From contig JACQXS010000002.1 in NCBI GenBank assembly GCA_016208615.1, positions 1-49,488 of the forward strand: a DNA stretch of 49,488 nt, given 5' to 3'. The first letter of the stretch is position 1. The number at the start of each line of letters is the position of its first letter. This DNA is from Candidatus Stahliibacteriota bacterium (GTDB lineage: Bacteria; Hydrothermota; UBA3073; JACQXS01). Below the pieces are notes generated by a model, which saw nothing but the letters and a program-made list of their open reading frames with translations, was not told the DNA's origin and ran no database searches. Shown here piece after piece: positions 32,217-41,842 of this stretch. A program made the translations under genes and the position numbers.

Positions 32217-35200
32217 TTATCTAATTATTGCCAATTTACCTACTTTAGAGTTCTTGTTGGGCGTCGTAACCATATAAAGATACACTCCACTGGCAATTAT
32301 TTGGTCATTCTTAGTTAGCATATCCCATTTTTCCATCCCTCCCAGATTCCCTGGCATTCCACCTACTGAAGTTTCCTTATGGTCAATTACTCGTATAAGG
32401 TCACCTGCCAAAGTATAAATCCTAATCGTACACTCGGATGGCAAATTAGTGAACTGTATCCACCTATAATCATTACTTTTATCCCAGATTGTTCTCACTA
32501 AATAAGGATTAGGCACTACCCTTATTTTGTCCAATTGATGCAACAAACTATCGTATTTAACTTTTGTCGTCTTAATCGTAAATTCGTTTCCTTTGCAAGG
32601 TACTCTAACAGCACAAGAACTGTAAATCGTCCAGATATCGCCTTCCTTAATACTATTGAACCCATTTGTCGTCATAGGACTACCAGCATTAAAGTTATAC
32701 AACACTCCCGCTATATATAATTTACTTGCTTTCTTACTTGCGGTTATCCAATTTCTTGGTTTATTGTGTGGTGGAGATGGGGGTGTTCCCCTAAAACACC
32801 AGCCGGTATTTAAGGTAGAGTCAAATGGAATTTCTATATCATTAGTTATATCCCACACTTCCGCTCTTAATGTATCCCCTGTCTTATACCACCTAATTTC
32901 TACATTTACTCCCCCTCTATAAGCCCATTTTTTGTTTTCCAGTGTAGTATAAATACCATCGCTGCTCGAGTTAGGGACAAAGAATCCACATATTTGCAAT
33001 CCTAATGAATCTGCATATTCACCAGTAGTCACGCATATAGAATCAGGTATCTTAAAAGCACTAATATCAATTATAGTAGTATCTATTATTGTATCCGGTG
33101 GAATAGTATCAATAATGGTAGTATCTATTGTAGTATCCCTCTTTTCAGTCAGGTCTAATGTAACCTTACCCTGCAATCTTATTCCATCAAATACCGGTGT
33201 CATAAAGGTTGTTGCCCATTCTCTAATCGTATCTTTTTGCACACTAATATACTTCTCTTCTTCCAAAGTAAGTTCTATTGGCTCCGGTATAGTAGTTACA
33301 TATTCTCCCTCAGTCTGGTTATAGATTCTATACGAATAAACGGGCAACACTATAGCACCTGGCTGTTCTGTTGGTTTGGCTTCTGCCCTTTTCGTCTCGT
33401 CCCATTTCAGTATATACTCATCTCCTGTTACAGCAATAGGCGTTTCTACTAAGGATGTAAGCGTTACAGTATTTGTCGCCCCTTTAGTCAAATTCGGTAT
33501 TGCTGTGGGATGGATAATATTTTCCGGCTCCGACCTTGGCGTACAAGTTATAGCTTTATATCCTGCTTCTAATGAACCCCAAACATTAAGATTAGGGGTG
33601 TTGGGATTCCCTAAGGTATTAAAATCGTAAGGCGTTACGGCATAAAAGTAAGATACCCCGTTGATTATATCCTCATCTACATATGAGTAGGCTAACCCAC
33701 TATTCTTACTATTTTGTCCACTCATATTACCATAACCCGGAATATAAGAATCACCGGGCAATAAAGTTATATCATTCTTTACATCCCATTGTCCTATAAC
33801 CTCCCACTCGCCCGTAATTCCTGTCCTTGACCTCCATAACCTGTAGCCCTCAAAATCATATTCCTTATACAGTGAGTCATTTGCCGACCTCATCACTCCC
33901 AGCCACTCATCCGGTACATTTTCAGACGAATTATCCCAAACAATGGTCACCTTCCCATCCCCGGGGACAACAATAACATTAGGCACTGGGGGTGCTGACA
34001 ATACAGGCCATCTATACCACGAAATTATAGTATCCGCACAGGTATCAGAGACTAAAACCCTACCATTATACATAAATTGTGCTACATCGCCCTGCTCAAG
34101 TAAATACTCCTTATCCCTTGTATCTCCATTAGAGAACATAACTCCAAACATAAGTGTATCTATTTCTCCGGGGTCCATTGTAAAAGGCCCGCACCCCATA
34201 ACCATTCTTTTATCAGCAGGATTATAGTCAGCCGCACTTCCAAACGGGTCATATTTAAAGCTCTCTATATTATATCCGGCTAACATTTGATATTTTTGCT
34301 CTTCGGTCCTTGCATCATAACCTCTCGTGCATCGGGAAAATGCAGTCAACGGTATATTCTCCCCCGGATAGATAGTATCTTTAGGCCCCTCGGTCACAGT
34401 CGTCCCAAATACAAATATCGTATCATCCGCTGTCGGTCCTTGGAAGAACTTTTTACCTACATAATAGGGTGGCGTAGCACTCCATCCCGGTTCCTGCGTA
34501 GGACTCATCGTCCAGCCCAAACTCCTTCCTATATCTAATCCTAACAAGTCATCATCCGCATATCCCACATCATCATCCGCGGCATGCCCAAGGAACACAT
34601 TTTTAAGTGTATCATCGCTTATATTTTTAATATAATAAAAGAAGAATATCATATTCTTAGTTTTCTCTGTATTCCATGCCATGGTCATTTGCTCTATATG
34701 TATTCCTAAAGGATATGTTCCCGCTTCCCACCTATGCAAAGAGTCGCACAAATCATTATATTCACACCAAGTATCGTGATGCGAAATAAAAATCGGCTCC
34801 CCGCTACAATCTCTATAAGGCCATAATAAGGTATCTTGCGTACTATCTGAGAAAAGTATTCTATTTTCTGGATGCGAGTTATGATTTTCGAATTGGTCCC
34901 ATATATCTTGTGAATCTGGAGGCCCCGGTATAAAGTCACATCCATTTCCAACTGGATTGTAACCACACGATACAAGTATATCTCCTATAAGTGTATCAGG
35001 TAGCGATCCATATCCTGTGGTTCGTTGAAAAGCATACACTGTTCCACCTGCTCGCTCTATAAATGCTCCTACCCATATTCCAGCTCCAAATATATATGGT
35101 TGACCTGTTCCCTTGGGCCAATAACAACCTGCACTATGCGCTTCACTCATTCCGAATGTCCCATAATTCGTAATCGGCATATCCACTTCATTTATCTTTA

Positions 35201-35306
35201 CCCGCTGTAACTCAAATATCTTTGTCCCATCTACTGGCTTCTTCGCCTCTGCCAATGCTACTACTAATAGCATACTTATTGCTATTCCACAAATCCTTTT
35301 TCCCAT
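32217..35306 (-). CDS. Large secreted surface protein with sorting domain
   Basis: The ~1029-residue protein starts at 35306 (MGKRICGIAISMLLVVALAEA, a signal peptide), directly after a strong GGAGGGAGGAAT site. The upstream in-frame codons to 35390 are repeat-derived. Aromatic-rich beta segments and an Fn3-like region (VTIVWDNSSENVPDEW…) are followed by a TTIDTTIIDTIPP low-complexity linker (33070-33140). The C-terminal domain reads VVPNPYLVRTIWDKSNDYRWIQFTNLP…IYTLAGDLIRVI…ASGVYLYMVTT…GKLAIIR. No enzymatic motif is recognised. It is typical of large exported proteins in candidate phyla of this group. Confidence 0.85.
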   Translation of the reverse strand: MGKRICGIAISMLLVVALAEAKKPVDGTKIFELQRVKINEVDMPITNYGTFGMSEAHSAGCYWPKGTGQPYIFGAGIWVGAFIERAGGTVYAFQRTTGYGSLPDTLIGDILVSCGYNPVGNGCDFIPGPPDSQDIWDQFENHNSHPENRILFSDSTQDTLLWPYRDCSGEPIFISHHDTWCEYNDLCDSLHRWEAGTYPLGIHIEQMTMAWNTEKTKNMIFFFYYIKNISDDTLKNVFLGHAADDDVGYADDDLLGLDIGRSLGWTMSPTQEPGWSATPPYYVGKKFFQGPTADDTIFVFGTTVTEGPKDTIYPGENIPLTAFSRCTRGYDARTEEQKYQMLAGYNIESFKYDPFGSAADYNPADKRMVMGCGPFTMDPGEIDTLMFGVMFSNGDTRDKEYLLEQGDVAQFMYNGRVLVSDTCADTIISWYRWPVLSAPPVPNVIVVPGDGKVTIVWDNSSENVPDEWLGVMRSANDSLYKEYDFEGYRLWRSRTGITGEWEVIGQWDVKNDITLLPGDSYIPGYGNMSGQNSKNSGLAYSYVDEDIINGVSYFYAVTPYDFNTLGNPNTPNLNVWGSLEAGYKAITCTPRSEPENIIHPTAIPNLTKGATNTVTLTSLVETPIAVTGDEYILKWDETKRAEAKPTEQPGAIVLPVYSYRIYNQTEGEYVTTIPEPIELTLEEEKYISVQKDTIREWATTFMTPVFDGIRLQGKVTLDLTEKRDTTIDTTIIDTIPPDTIIDTTIIDISAFKIPDSICVTTGEYADSLGLQICGFFVPNSSSDGIYTTLENKKWAYRGGVNVEIRWYKTGDTLRAEVWDITNDIEIPFDSTLNTGWCFRGTPPSPPHNKPRNWITASKKASKLYIAGVLYNFNAGSPMTTNGFNSIKEGDIWTIYSSCAVRVPCKGNEFTIKTTKVKYDSLLHQLDKIRVVPNPYLVRTIWDKSNDYRWIQFTNLPSECTIRIYTLAGDLIRVIDHKETSVGGMPGNLGGMEKWDMLTKNDQIIASGVYLYMVTTPNKNSKVGKLAIIR

Positions 35307-35334
35307 TATTCCTCCCTCCTTAATCATATAAAGT

Positions 35335-35468
35335 TCAAATGTCAAGAATCTTTTCCTTTCTTTGACATTTGGATTTGATTTGTCCCGCATTAGCGGGATC
35401 CCAAAGAAAGCGGGAAACTTTAATCTTTGGCATTTGAACTTTAACTTTAACTTTAACTTTAACTTTTT
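35335..35468. repeat. Spacer repeats: GGATTT heptamers, CCCGC palindrome, AACTTT hexamers
   Basis: GACATTTGGATTTGATTTG, then CCCGC…GCGGGATCCC…GCGGG (35383-35415), then a tandem AACTTT hexamer run to 35468. The arrangement mirrors the element inside the helicase gene at 2179-2250. Confidence 0.75.
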
Positions 35469-35474
35469 TTATCT

Positions 35475-38400
35475 CTACCAAGTAAAAGCAATTCCGAAAG
35501 TCATTTTCCTTGAGTCAGAAAAAGCTGCACCATACCCATTTATTGCATCCTTATACGCTAATTCGTATGACCTATACCACTCATCTTTAGTTACATATCC
35601 GTCTGCATCTATATCTCTACGGGCATCAGCAGTCCAATAACCTCCATTAGGATATACTGGAACTTTCCCTACTTTGTTATATTCTGATGGAAATGTCTGG
35701 TCTATGTAAGTATCAAAATCTTGGAAGTTCCCATCATCATCCGTCTTCCCTGTTCCATCATAAATATCCAACACATTCTTCTTATTAAACAAATTCGCTA
35801 TTTCTGCAAACACATAAAACTTCTGCTTAAATATGCTAAAATCCTTCCTAAACTTCATATCCGTATTTTCATTCCACGGCAAATTACGGGCATTCCTTTC
35901 GCCAACTATATTACCTTTTGTATCTCTTTCTGTCCAGGGCAATCCGCTCCCAATTTGGGTCACAAAATTGAGATTAGAATTACCAAGTATCATTATAGAT
36001 GCAGGAATACTTATATTAGTATTGATATTTAGCACATGGCGTTGGTCAAATTCCAGTGCAAATACAGTCTTGGGAAGCATATATGGTTCGCCTGTACGAG
36101 GGTCAATAGGGGTATTGGCTATGTAATCAAGATACGCTTCGCGTTCCGAAGATGATGTTCCCTCTGCAAAAGATAATGTGTAAGTTATTCCACCTGATAA
36201 CCATTTGGCGGCCCGCTTTTCAAAAGAGACCTCCACGCCCTTCACATTCCCGTAATCAGAAGTCATATAAATACTATAACTATTTGGTAGTGCCTTCACA
36301 TATCTTAGTCCTATAAGATTATATATATCTTTATAAAAAGCCGTCAAATGAATTGCCATTTCTTCTCCAATCTGATGTCCCAGCCCTATTTCATATTGAG
36401 TTGTCCACTCTGTCCCTAAATTCGGCGACCCTATAATTGGCCACGCTCCTACTGTATTCAGATATAGTGTTTTATATGAATCATAAAGCAAACTCATTTT
36501 TGGGGTCTGGAAGAAATGTCCATATGATAAGTGAAATACAGTTCGTTCTGTAACAGGGAACGAAATTCCAAACCTTGGCGATATTTGTGATTTTGGAAGT
36601 GTCCCTGATGTGTCTGGAATACTTTTAAAGATAGTATCACCATGAACAATAATAGTATCAATCCGTTTAGTCATCTCCATATTGTTTATTTTCCATGTAT
36701 TGGCATCAAACCAATCGTATCTAAGGCCAATATTCAATACAAAGCCAGGGTACTCAATTTTATCCTGTATATATGCATACCCTTCTTTTGGTTTTTCATT
36801 ATATTCGTCAAAATACAAACAGTTTGACAATCTTTTCGTTTCTACGGAATCACCCTGAATTAGTTCTTTCTTATATATTACCCATGCCGAATCTCCCATT
36901 GGTCCATAATCACTATATCTGTACCATACTGTATCGTATATTGTGTCGTTTCCTACTGTCCGAAAAGTGCCGGGGAAATACCATCGTAGTGAATCATCTA
37001 TCCTAATTTTTTTTGCTGGTGAGGTACCAGAAAGATATTGTGCGGAATTATATTTAACAGTTAGATGATTGTTCCCCCCAATTCCGAATTTTATTTGATG
37101 ATGCGTTCCTAATTGAGATGTCATATCAAACTTTGCTCCGTAGTACTCATTTTCACGCTCATTCCACCGAGCATCACCTCTTGTGGTAAAAAGACTCGGC
37201 ACTCCATATGGGTAATAATAATTACTATCCTTATCCACTGCCTGCCATCCTGGTGATGAAAGTTCGCCTGAACCATATGCTATATCAAACCACCACGGCT
37301 TTATTTCAAAATCTTCCCACCAGTTATGCTTTTCATCCCAGTTATCTACAAAATTAATTAATAAAGTATCAAAGCTAATTAAAGTATCACCGTCGGTTAT
37401 TGTAGTATCCGAGGTATAGATAGAATCCATCGGGGTAGCTGGTCTTTCTCTTTTTCCTGTCACAGTATGTGTATGGAAATGTCCTACTCTTAATGTATAA
37501 AATAGCCAAGGTTTTACATCATGCGTCAGTGCCAATGTAAGCTGATTAGCTTTATTAATAGTACTTAGTCTATACCTCGGCATACAATACCTTTGCCCAG
37601 AACTCCCATACTGGATACGATTCATAAATCCGCCGATATCAACCTTTACTCCTGTTATTGGCTTATACCCAACTTTACCTTGTATTGAATAGTATTCGCG
37701 GTCTGTATTTGAATATCCTGTCAGGGACCATCCCTTTGCTAATCCTCTTTCCCCGTGATATGTGCTATCCCATGCTGTTTTAAATATACTTGTTGTATCC
37801 TGCCAAGTTTTTAGTGATGTATTTTTCCATCCTTCAAAATGGTCTCTTGAAAATACTTCCCCTGATAAGAAATACGATAACTTATTATACAATGGGAATG
37901 GTCCGCCAATACTCATCTCGGTTCTATTTGTTCCCTCACTAATAGGTGATGCCCTGTCTGTCTGTGTTCTGAGCAATCCCTCAAACTTTCGCCCCTCTCG
38001 GGTGACTAAATTTACCAATCCCGACATCGCCTGTCCATATTCCGCATTAAATCCACCCGTAGTAATTGTCATCTCTTTCACGGCGACCATACTAATACTT
38101 GCACCCGCACCTCCGGATATTGGGTCCTTAATAGACATTCCATCCACCATATACGCTACCTCATCTGCTCTTCCGCCGCGTATATGGACACCACCGGTTG
38201 CCCCTGATGCTCCACCCCCTGAATTTACTACTCCTGCTTGCTGTGTAAGAATATCCGTCTGACTATGCACAGCCTGGCGGTCTATTTGCTTAGTCTCTAC
38301 CACTTTTGTCGTGGCAGTAGCATCGGGAATGACCATAGGCCGTGTAGCTTTTACCGTGAAAGTTTCCATCTGAATAGCCATAGGTTCAAGGTCAAAATTT

Positions 38401-38690
38401 ATGGTCGTGGTAAGGTCAATTGATACCATTACCTCTTTCTTAACCATTACCCTATATCCCATCATTGATGCCTTGACATCATATGTACCGGGTGTGATAT
38501 TTAGGATATAATACTCTCCATTTATATTAGTTGCGGCTCCAAATCTCGTTTCCTCAATTGTTATATTTACTCCCTGCAATGCCTTGCCACTTGTCTTATC
38601 TACTACTCTACCTGCTATTTTTCCCGTTACCCCTGCCCATAGAGGCATAAAAACAACTACCCCTATAAATGTAAAAGCAAATCTTTTCAC
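35475..38690 (-). CDS. TonB-dependent receptor with N-terminal carboxypeptidase-like domain
   Basis: The 1071-residue outer-membrane receptor has a signal peptide, a CarboxypepD_reg-like domain (GKIAGRVVDKTSGKALQGVNITIEETRFGAATNINGEYYILNITPGTYDVKASMMGY) and a plug domain (DILTQQAGVV…GGVHIRGGRADEVAYMVDGM…ITTGGFNAEYGQAMSGLVNLVTREG). The 22-strand barrel ends MTFGIAFTW. The substrate cannot be read from sequence. The start is a GTG (38690) after a GGAGGG site. It lies within a run of minus-strand surface-protein genes. Confidence 0.92.
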   Translation of the reverse strand: MKRFAFTFIGVVVFMPLWAGVTGKIAGRVVDKTSGKALQGVNITIEETRFGAATNINGEYYILNITPGTYDVKASMMGYRVMVKKEVMVSIDLTTTINFDLEPMAIQMETFTVKATRPMVIPDATATTKVVETKQIDRQAVHSQTDILTQQAGVVNSGGGASGATGGVHIRGGRADEVAYMVDGMSIKDPISGGAGASISMVAVKEMTITTGGFNAEYGQAMSGLVNLVTREGRKFEGLLRTQTDRASPISEGTNRTEMSIGGPFPLYNKLSYFLSGEVFSRDHFEGWKNTSLKTWQDTTSIFKTAWDSTYHGERGLAKGWSLTGYSNTDREYYSIQGKVGYKPITGVKVDIGGFMNRIQYGSSGQRYCMPRYRLSTINKANQLTLALTHDVKPWLFYTLRVGHFHTHTVTGKRERPATPMDSIYTSDTTITDGDTLISFDTLLINFVDNWDEKHNWWEDFEIKPWWFDIAYGSGELSSPGWQAVDKDSNYYYPYGVPSLFTTRGDARWNERENEYYGAKFDMTSQLGTHHQIKFGIGGNNHLTVKYNSAQYLSGTSPAKKIRIDDSLRWYFPGTFRTVGNDTIYDTVWYRYSDYGPMGDSAWVIYKKELIQGDSVETKRLSNCLYFDEYNEKPKEGYAYIQDKIEYPGFVLNIGLRYDWFDANTWKINNMEMTKRIDTIIVHGDTIFKSIPDTSGTLPKSQISPRFGISFPVTERTVFHLSYGHFFQTPKMSLLYDSYKTLYLNTVGAWPIIGSPNLGTEWTTQYEIGLGHQIGEEMAIHLTAFYKDIYNLIGLRYVKALPNSYSIYMTSDYGNVKGVEVSFEKRAAKWLSGGITYTLSFAEGTSSSEREAYLDYIANTPIDPRTGEPYMLPKTVFALEFDQRHVLNINTNISIPASIMILGNSNLNFVTQIGSGLPWTERDTKGNIVGERNARNLPWNENTDMKFRKDFSIFKQKFYVFAEIANLFNKKNVLDIYDGTGKTDDDGNFQDFDTYIDQTFPSEYNKVGKVPVYPNGGYWTADARRDIDADGYVTKDEWYRSYELAYKDAINGYGAAFSDSRKMTFGIAFTW

Positions 38691-38742
38691 CTTTCCCTCC
38701 TTCTTAAAATAACTTAACTATACCTACTGCCACAAAATCACT

Positions 38743-38758
38743 CCCGCTTGCTTCGGGA
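38743..38758. repeat. CCCGCTTGCTTCGGGA palindrome (copy of the manC element)
   Basis: This is the same 16-mer as in manC at 5390-5405. It is followed by GATTTTCAATAAAACACTAAAATACAC, reverse-related to the GTGTATTTTAGTGC element. Confidence 0.8.
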
Positions 38759-38831
38759 TTTTCAATAAAACACTAAAATACACAAAAAATCATACAGTAA
38801 AATATCATTATCCTCCTTGCTATAAAATAAA

Positions 38832-38853
38832 GGGTAGGAATTTCTTCCTACCC
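38832..38853 (-). terminator. Hairpin terminator downstream of FlgD-tailed gene
   Basis: Stem GGGTAGGAA (38832-38840) pairs with TTCCTACCC (38845-38853) around TTTC. On the minus strand it is followed by TTTATTTTAT. A second, 14-bp stem (38897-38910 with 38914-38927, GTGAGCCCCGCC type) lies closer to the gene end but has no T-run. Confidence 0.65.
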
Positions 38854-38937
38854 GCCTCTCTCTTCTTTTTTTGTTCCCCATTATCACCGAATACTGTTGT
38901 GAGCCCCGCCATCGGCGGGGCTCACAAGTTCACTAAA

Positions 38938-41145
38938 TTATCTCACGAGTACGAATTTTCTTGTCTTGTTGAAGTCTCCGCTCTCCATCTTGTAATAGTA
39001 GATACCCGTCGCGACGCTCTTGCCATAATTATCCTTACCATCCCAAGTTATTGAATGAGCACCTGCCTTAACTTCTGTATTCACTAATGTCCGTATGAGA
39101 GAGCCACTAATATCATATATCTTCAGCGATACCTTTCCTGCTCTTGGCATCCCATATGTTATACGAGCTGTCTGTCCTGGATTAGGTTTAGCTTCGGATA
39201 GCAAGTAACTTGCTGGTCGAATAGGAGTTTCGTCTACTCCAACTCCAAACCATGCGCATATTCTGGCGGCTAAACTATCTTGTGCCTCAGTATTATAGAC
39301 AACAGCAGCCGTGTTTCTGCTACCACTGGTCCAGATGTATTGGAATGGCCAATACATGTTCACGAGCTTATACGCTGCTATTGTTGTATCCTGGTACCAG
39401 TATCCCTGTATATTACCATCTTGGTCTACGAAACATGTCACGCATTGTGGGTCCAATTCCATAAATATACCCGCAAAATTAAGACCAAGATTTGACCTAT
39501 ATATGTAAGGCGCAACTAAGAAGTCTGCCAGATTGGCTGCCCCTGATATTCGGTCGTCCGGAATTCCATATTGAGCAAAAGCACTATCTGCTGGATGTAT
39601 AGAAGTATCTGGGTGAAAATCATCATCTACTTGGTGGATTTTCAAGTAATCGTGAACAAAAGACCCCGGTCCAAATGTAAGTGTATCATAATCTCCTGCC
39701 CACTCTCCTGGCAAGTCTTGTGATGTAATGGCTAACTTTCCACCTGCATTCAAGAAATTCATAAAGAATGTGGAATCCCTCATAATTGGACCTGCTCCAA
39801 AGGTATGCACAAATATCGCATTCTTTCCAGGACCTTCATCATTATAGAAATTCAAGACTGACGAATCCGCATTATTATACGCCCATTCATCCCAAAAATC
39901 TACGGGACAAGGTATATGACTCCATGGGTCGGGTGACCAAGGTGGACCGTATGCATCTCCGCCCCCTTTTAGTACTAATGCGTTGCCGGGTGTTCCTGCT
40001 CCTACTGTATAGGAGTATTGGTATTCTGAAACTCCCACTGCGCCTTGGAAATCTACTGCCCCAACACAATAAGTCACTTTTGTCCAGGGTTGATGCCCAG
40101 GTATGGCTCCTGCTCCTGTTGCATCTGTCAATCCCATTGTCCCACCTGTTACTATCATAGGTATAGTATCAGCTGTCTCTATGCTATCATTTCGCCAAAA
40201 GATAATATAAGCCGCAAAAGTACCTGTTGATTCTGGTGGTATGCCGATGTCATAAAAAGTAGCATTTAAAGGTCTATCAGTCGTAATGTATGTCCCTGGC
40301 AGATTTTCCATTGTTACTTGGGGTGGAATATTGTCATAAATATCTATCACATAAAAGAATTCCCAGTCCCCAACATTATCCCCATAGCTTAGCCACTTGA
40401 AATTAAACTGAGGAAGGTTTGGCTGAACCCTATACATCCAAGTTCTGCATGGTGCATAATGAGGTGTTCCATGTCCATTCATATCTGCATACTTATCACT
40501 TAGAGGCCATGGCTTTCCCTTATATGGTGGTGCTGCCATATTAGTAGTATCGAGCATTCTCCATCCACACCAGAGAGCCTCAGTTCCAATATCCATAGGA
40601 GGTATATTAACCCATCCAATTCTCTCTTTTAGTTCTGTTGTATCATCTGACCCTATTGGAGTTGGTCCAAAAAGCGTATCCGGTGTCTTTGTCCAGCTCT
40701 TAGCAAGCGTATCAAAAGTCCATGTAGCATTGATAGTATCTGTCAATTCAATCGTTGTCGTCGGTACAACATTAGGTCCTTTCCAGACACAAAATTCTCC
40801 ATATCCTCCGGAATAAAAACTAGCCCCAAATCCTCTAAGCGAGCATGCATATGGTGAATTGAATAGCTGTAATATAAGCGTGTTAGAATCTCTATTTGGG
40901 AAATAAAATCCGGGTTGTGAAGGTGCAGCATCCTCAAACAGAATAACCGTATCAATAAAACCCTTGCCTTTTTCTCTAATAGATTGCTTAAAAGATAATG
41001 GTATTTGCTTCCCTATCGTGTACCCTTCATCCGTCTTTTTCGCCTGGAATACATCCCCTTTGTCATCAACTATAACTGGTGTTGCAAAAGCAAGATGAAT
41101 TCCTATGCCCAATCCTATCCCCACACACAATACTTTCCTTAACAT
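38938..41145 (-). CDS. Secreted protein with FlgD-like C-terminal domain
   Basis: The 735-residue protein has a signal peptide (MLRKVLCVGIGLGIGIHLAFA) and a good GGAGG site. The middle contains a Rossmann-like region (NALVLKGGG…FLNAGGKLAITSQDLPGEW), reminiscent of ThuA/glutamine-amidotransferase-fold domains, but no catalytic triad can be asserted. The C-terminal domain is of the FlgD-Ig/sorting type: NPGQTARITYGMP…LKIYDISGSLIRTL…WDGKDNYGKSVATGIYYYKMESG…RKFVLVR. It is transcribed from a minus-strand promoter at 41249-41279. Confidence 0.85.
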   Translation of the reverse strand: MLRKVLCVGIGLGIGIHLAFATPVIVDDKGDVFQAKKTDEGYTIGKQIPLSFKQSIREKGKGFIDTVILFEDAAPSQPGFYFPNRDSNTLILQLFNSPYACSLRGFGASFYSGGYGEFCVWKGPNVVPTTTIELTDTINATWTFDTLAKSWTKTPDTLFGPTPIGSDDTTELKERIGWVNIPPMDIGTEALWCGWRMLDTTNMAAPPYKGKPWPLSDKYADMNGHGTPHYAPCRTWMYRVQPNLPQFNFKWLSYGDNVGDWEFFYVIDIYDNIPPQVTMENLPGTYITTDRPLNATFYDIGIPPESTGTFAAYIIFWRNDSIETADTIPMIVTGGTMGLTDATGAGAIPGHQPWTKVTYCVGAVDFQGAVGVSEYQYSYTVGAGTPGNALVLKGGGDAYGPPWSPDPWSHIPCPVDFWDEWAYNNADSSVLNFYNDEGPGKNAIFVHTFGAGPIMRDSTFFMNFLNAGGKLAITSQDLPGEWAGDYDTLTFGPGSFVHDYLKIHQVDDDFHPDTSIHPADSAFAQYGIPDDRISGAANLADFLVAPYIYRSNLGLNFAGIFMELDPQCVTCFVDQDGNIQGYWYQDTTIAAYKLVNMYWPFQYIWTSGSRNTAAVVYNTEAQDSLAARICAWFGVGVDETPIRPASYLLSEAKPNPGQTARITYGMPRAGKVSLKIYDISGSLIRTLVNTEVKAGAHSITWDGKDNYGKSVATGIYYYKMESGDFNKTRKFVLVR

Positions 41146-41248
41146 CTCAACCTCCTTCTCTTTAATTCTTAACCTTCTATCTGCACTCTATTGTTTTGTG
41201 TTCCACCTCCTTTTTTAAGTAGTTCATTTAATTATTTCAGTTGTTAGT

Positions 41249-41279
41249 ATAATATGAGATTACAAATTTCTTTTGTCAA
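41249..41279 (-). promoter_or_regulatory. Candidate promoter for the FlgD-tailed protein gene
   Basis: On the minus strand: TTGACA (41274-41279), 19-bp spacer, TATTAT (41249-41254). Confidence 0.5.
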
Positions 41280-41328
41280 GTATTTTTTTATTTTTTATTA
41301 AAATATTTTTACATAGCTTAATTTTTGC

Positions 41329-41357
41329 TTGACATTTCTATATTTTGTAAGCATAAT
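41329..41357 (+). promoter_or_regulatory. Strong sigma70-type promoter
   Basis: TTGACA (41329-41334), 17-bp spacer, CATAAT (41352-41357). It drives the four-helix-bundle gene and perhaps the C25 protease. With the minus-strand promoter 50 bp away it forms a divergent pair. Confidence 0.75.
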
Positions 41358-41413
41358 AGATAAAGAAAACTCAAATACCAAAGCTCAAATGTCAAATAAA
41401 GTCCAAAATCCAA

Positions 41414-41773
41414 ATGCCAAATGCCCAAAAATATGATTTAGAAGAAAGAACTGCTAAATTTGGAGAAGAAGTTATTGAGTTTGTAAAAGGGGTTAGAAGA
41501 GATGAAGTTAATCATCCTTTGATTAGTCAAGTAGTGAGGTCTGCCACAAGCATAGGGGCAAATTATATGGAAGCAGATGGAGCAGAATCAAAAAAAGACT
41601 TTCAACACAAAATCGCTCTTTGCAAAAAGGAAGCAAAAGAAACAAAACATTGGTTAAGAATGCTTATTAAAGCAAACCCAGACAAGTATTCGGAGTGCCG
41701 AAAATTATGGCAAGAATCTCAAGAGCTAATTCTGATATTTTCTTCCATTCTTTTATCAAAAGGTAAACGCTAA
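41414..41773 (+). CDS. Four-helix-bundle protein (S23/23S intervening-sequence-like)
   Basis: The 119-residue protein has the family pattern FVKGVRRDEVNHPLISQVVRSATSIGANYMEADGAESKKDFQHKIALCKKEAKETKHWLRM. These proteins are named after ORFs in 23S rRNA intervening sequences and adopt a four-helix bundle, but their role is unknown. The first six codons (MPNAQK) come from CAAATGC heptamers, so the true start may be a few codons later, at YDLEERT. No ribosome-binding site is visible. Confidence 0.9.
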   Translation: MPNAQKYDLEERTAKFGEEVIEFVKGVRRDEVNHPLISQVVRSATSIGANYMEADGAESKKDFQHKIALCKKEAKETKHWLRMLIKANPDKYSECRKLWQESQELILIFSSILLSKGKR

Positions 41774-41842
41774 AGAGCTTTTTGATATTTGAACTTTGAC
41801 ATTTGTTTGGAATTTGGATTTTGAACTTTGGATTTTCAGGAT

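Noticed and set aside
37762-38262. Plus-strand 166-codon frame within the TonB receptor gene
   Set aside because: It lies opposite the receptor's plug domain and has no signals of its own.
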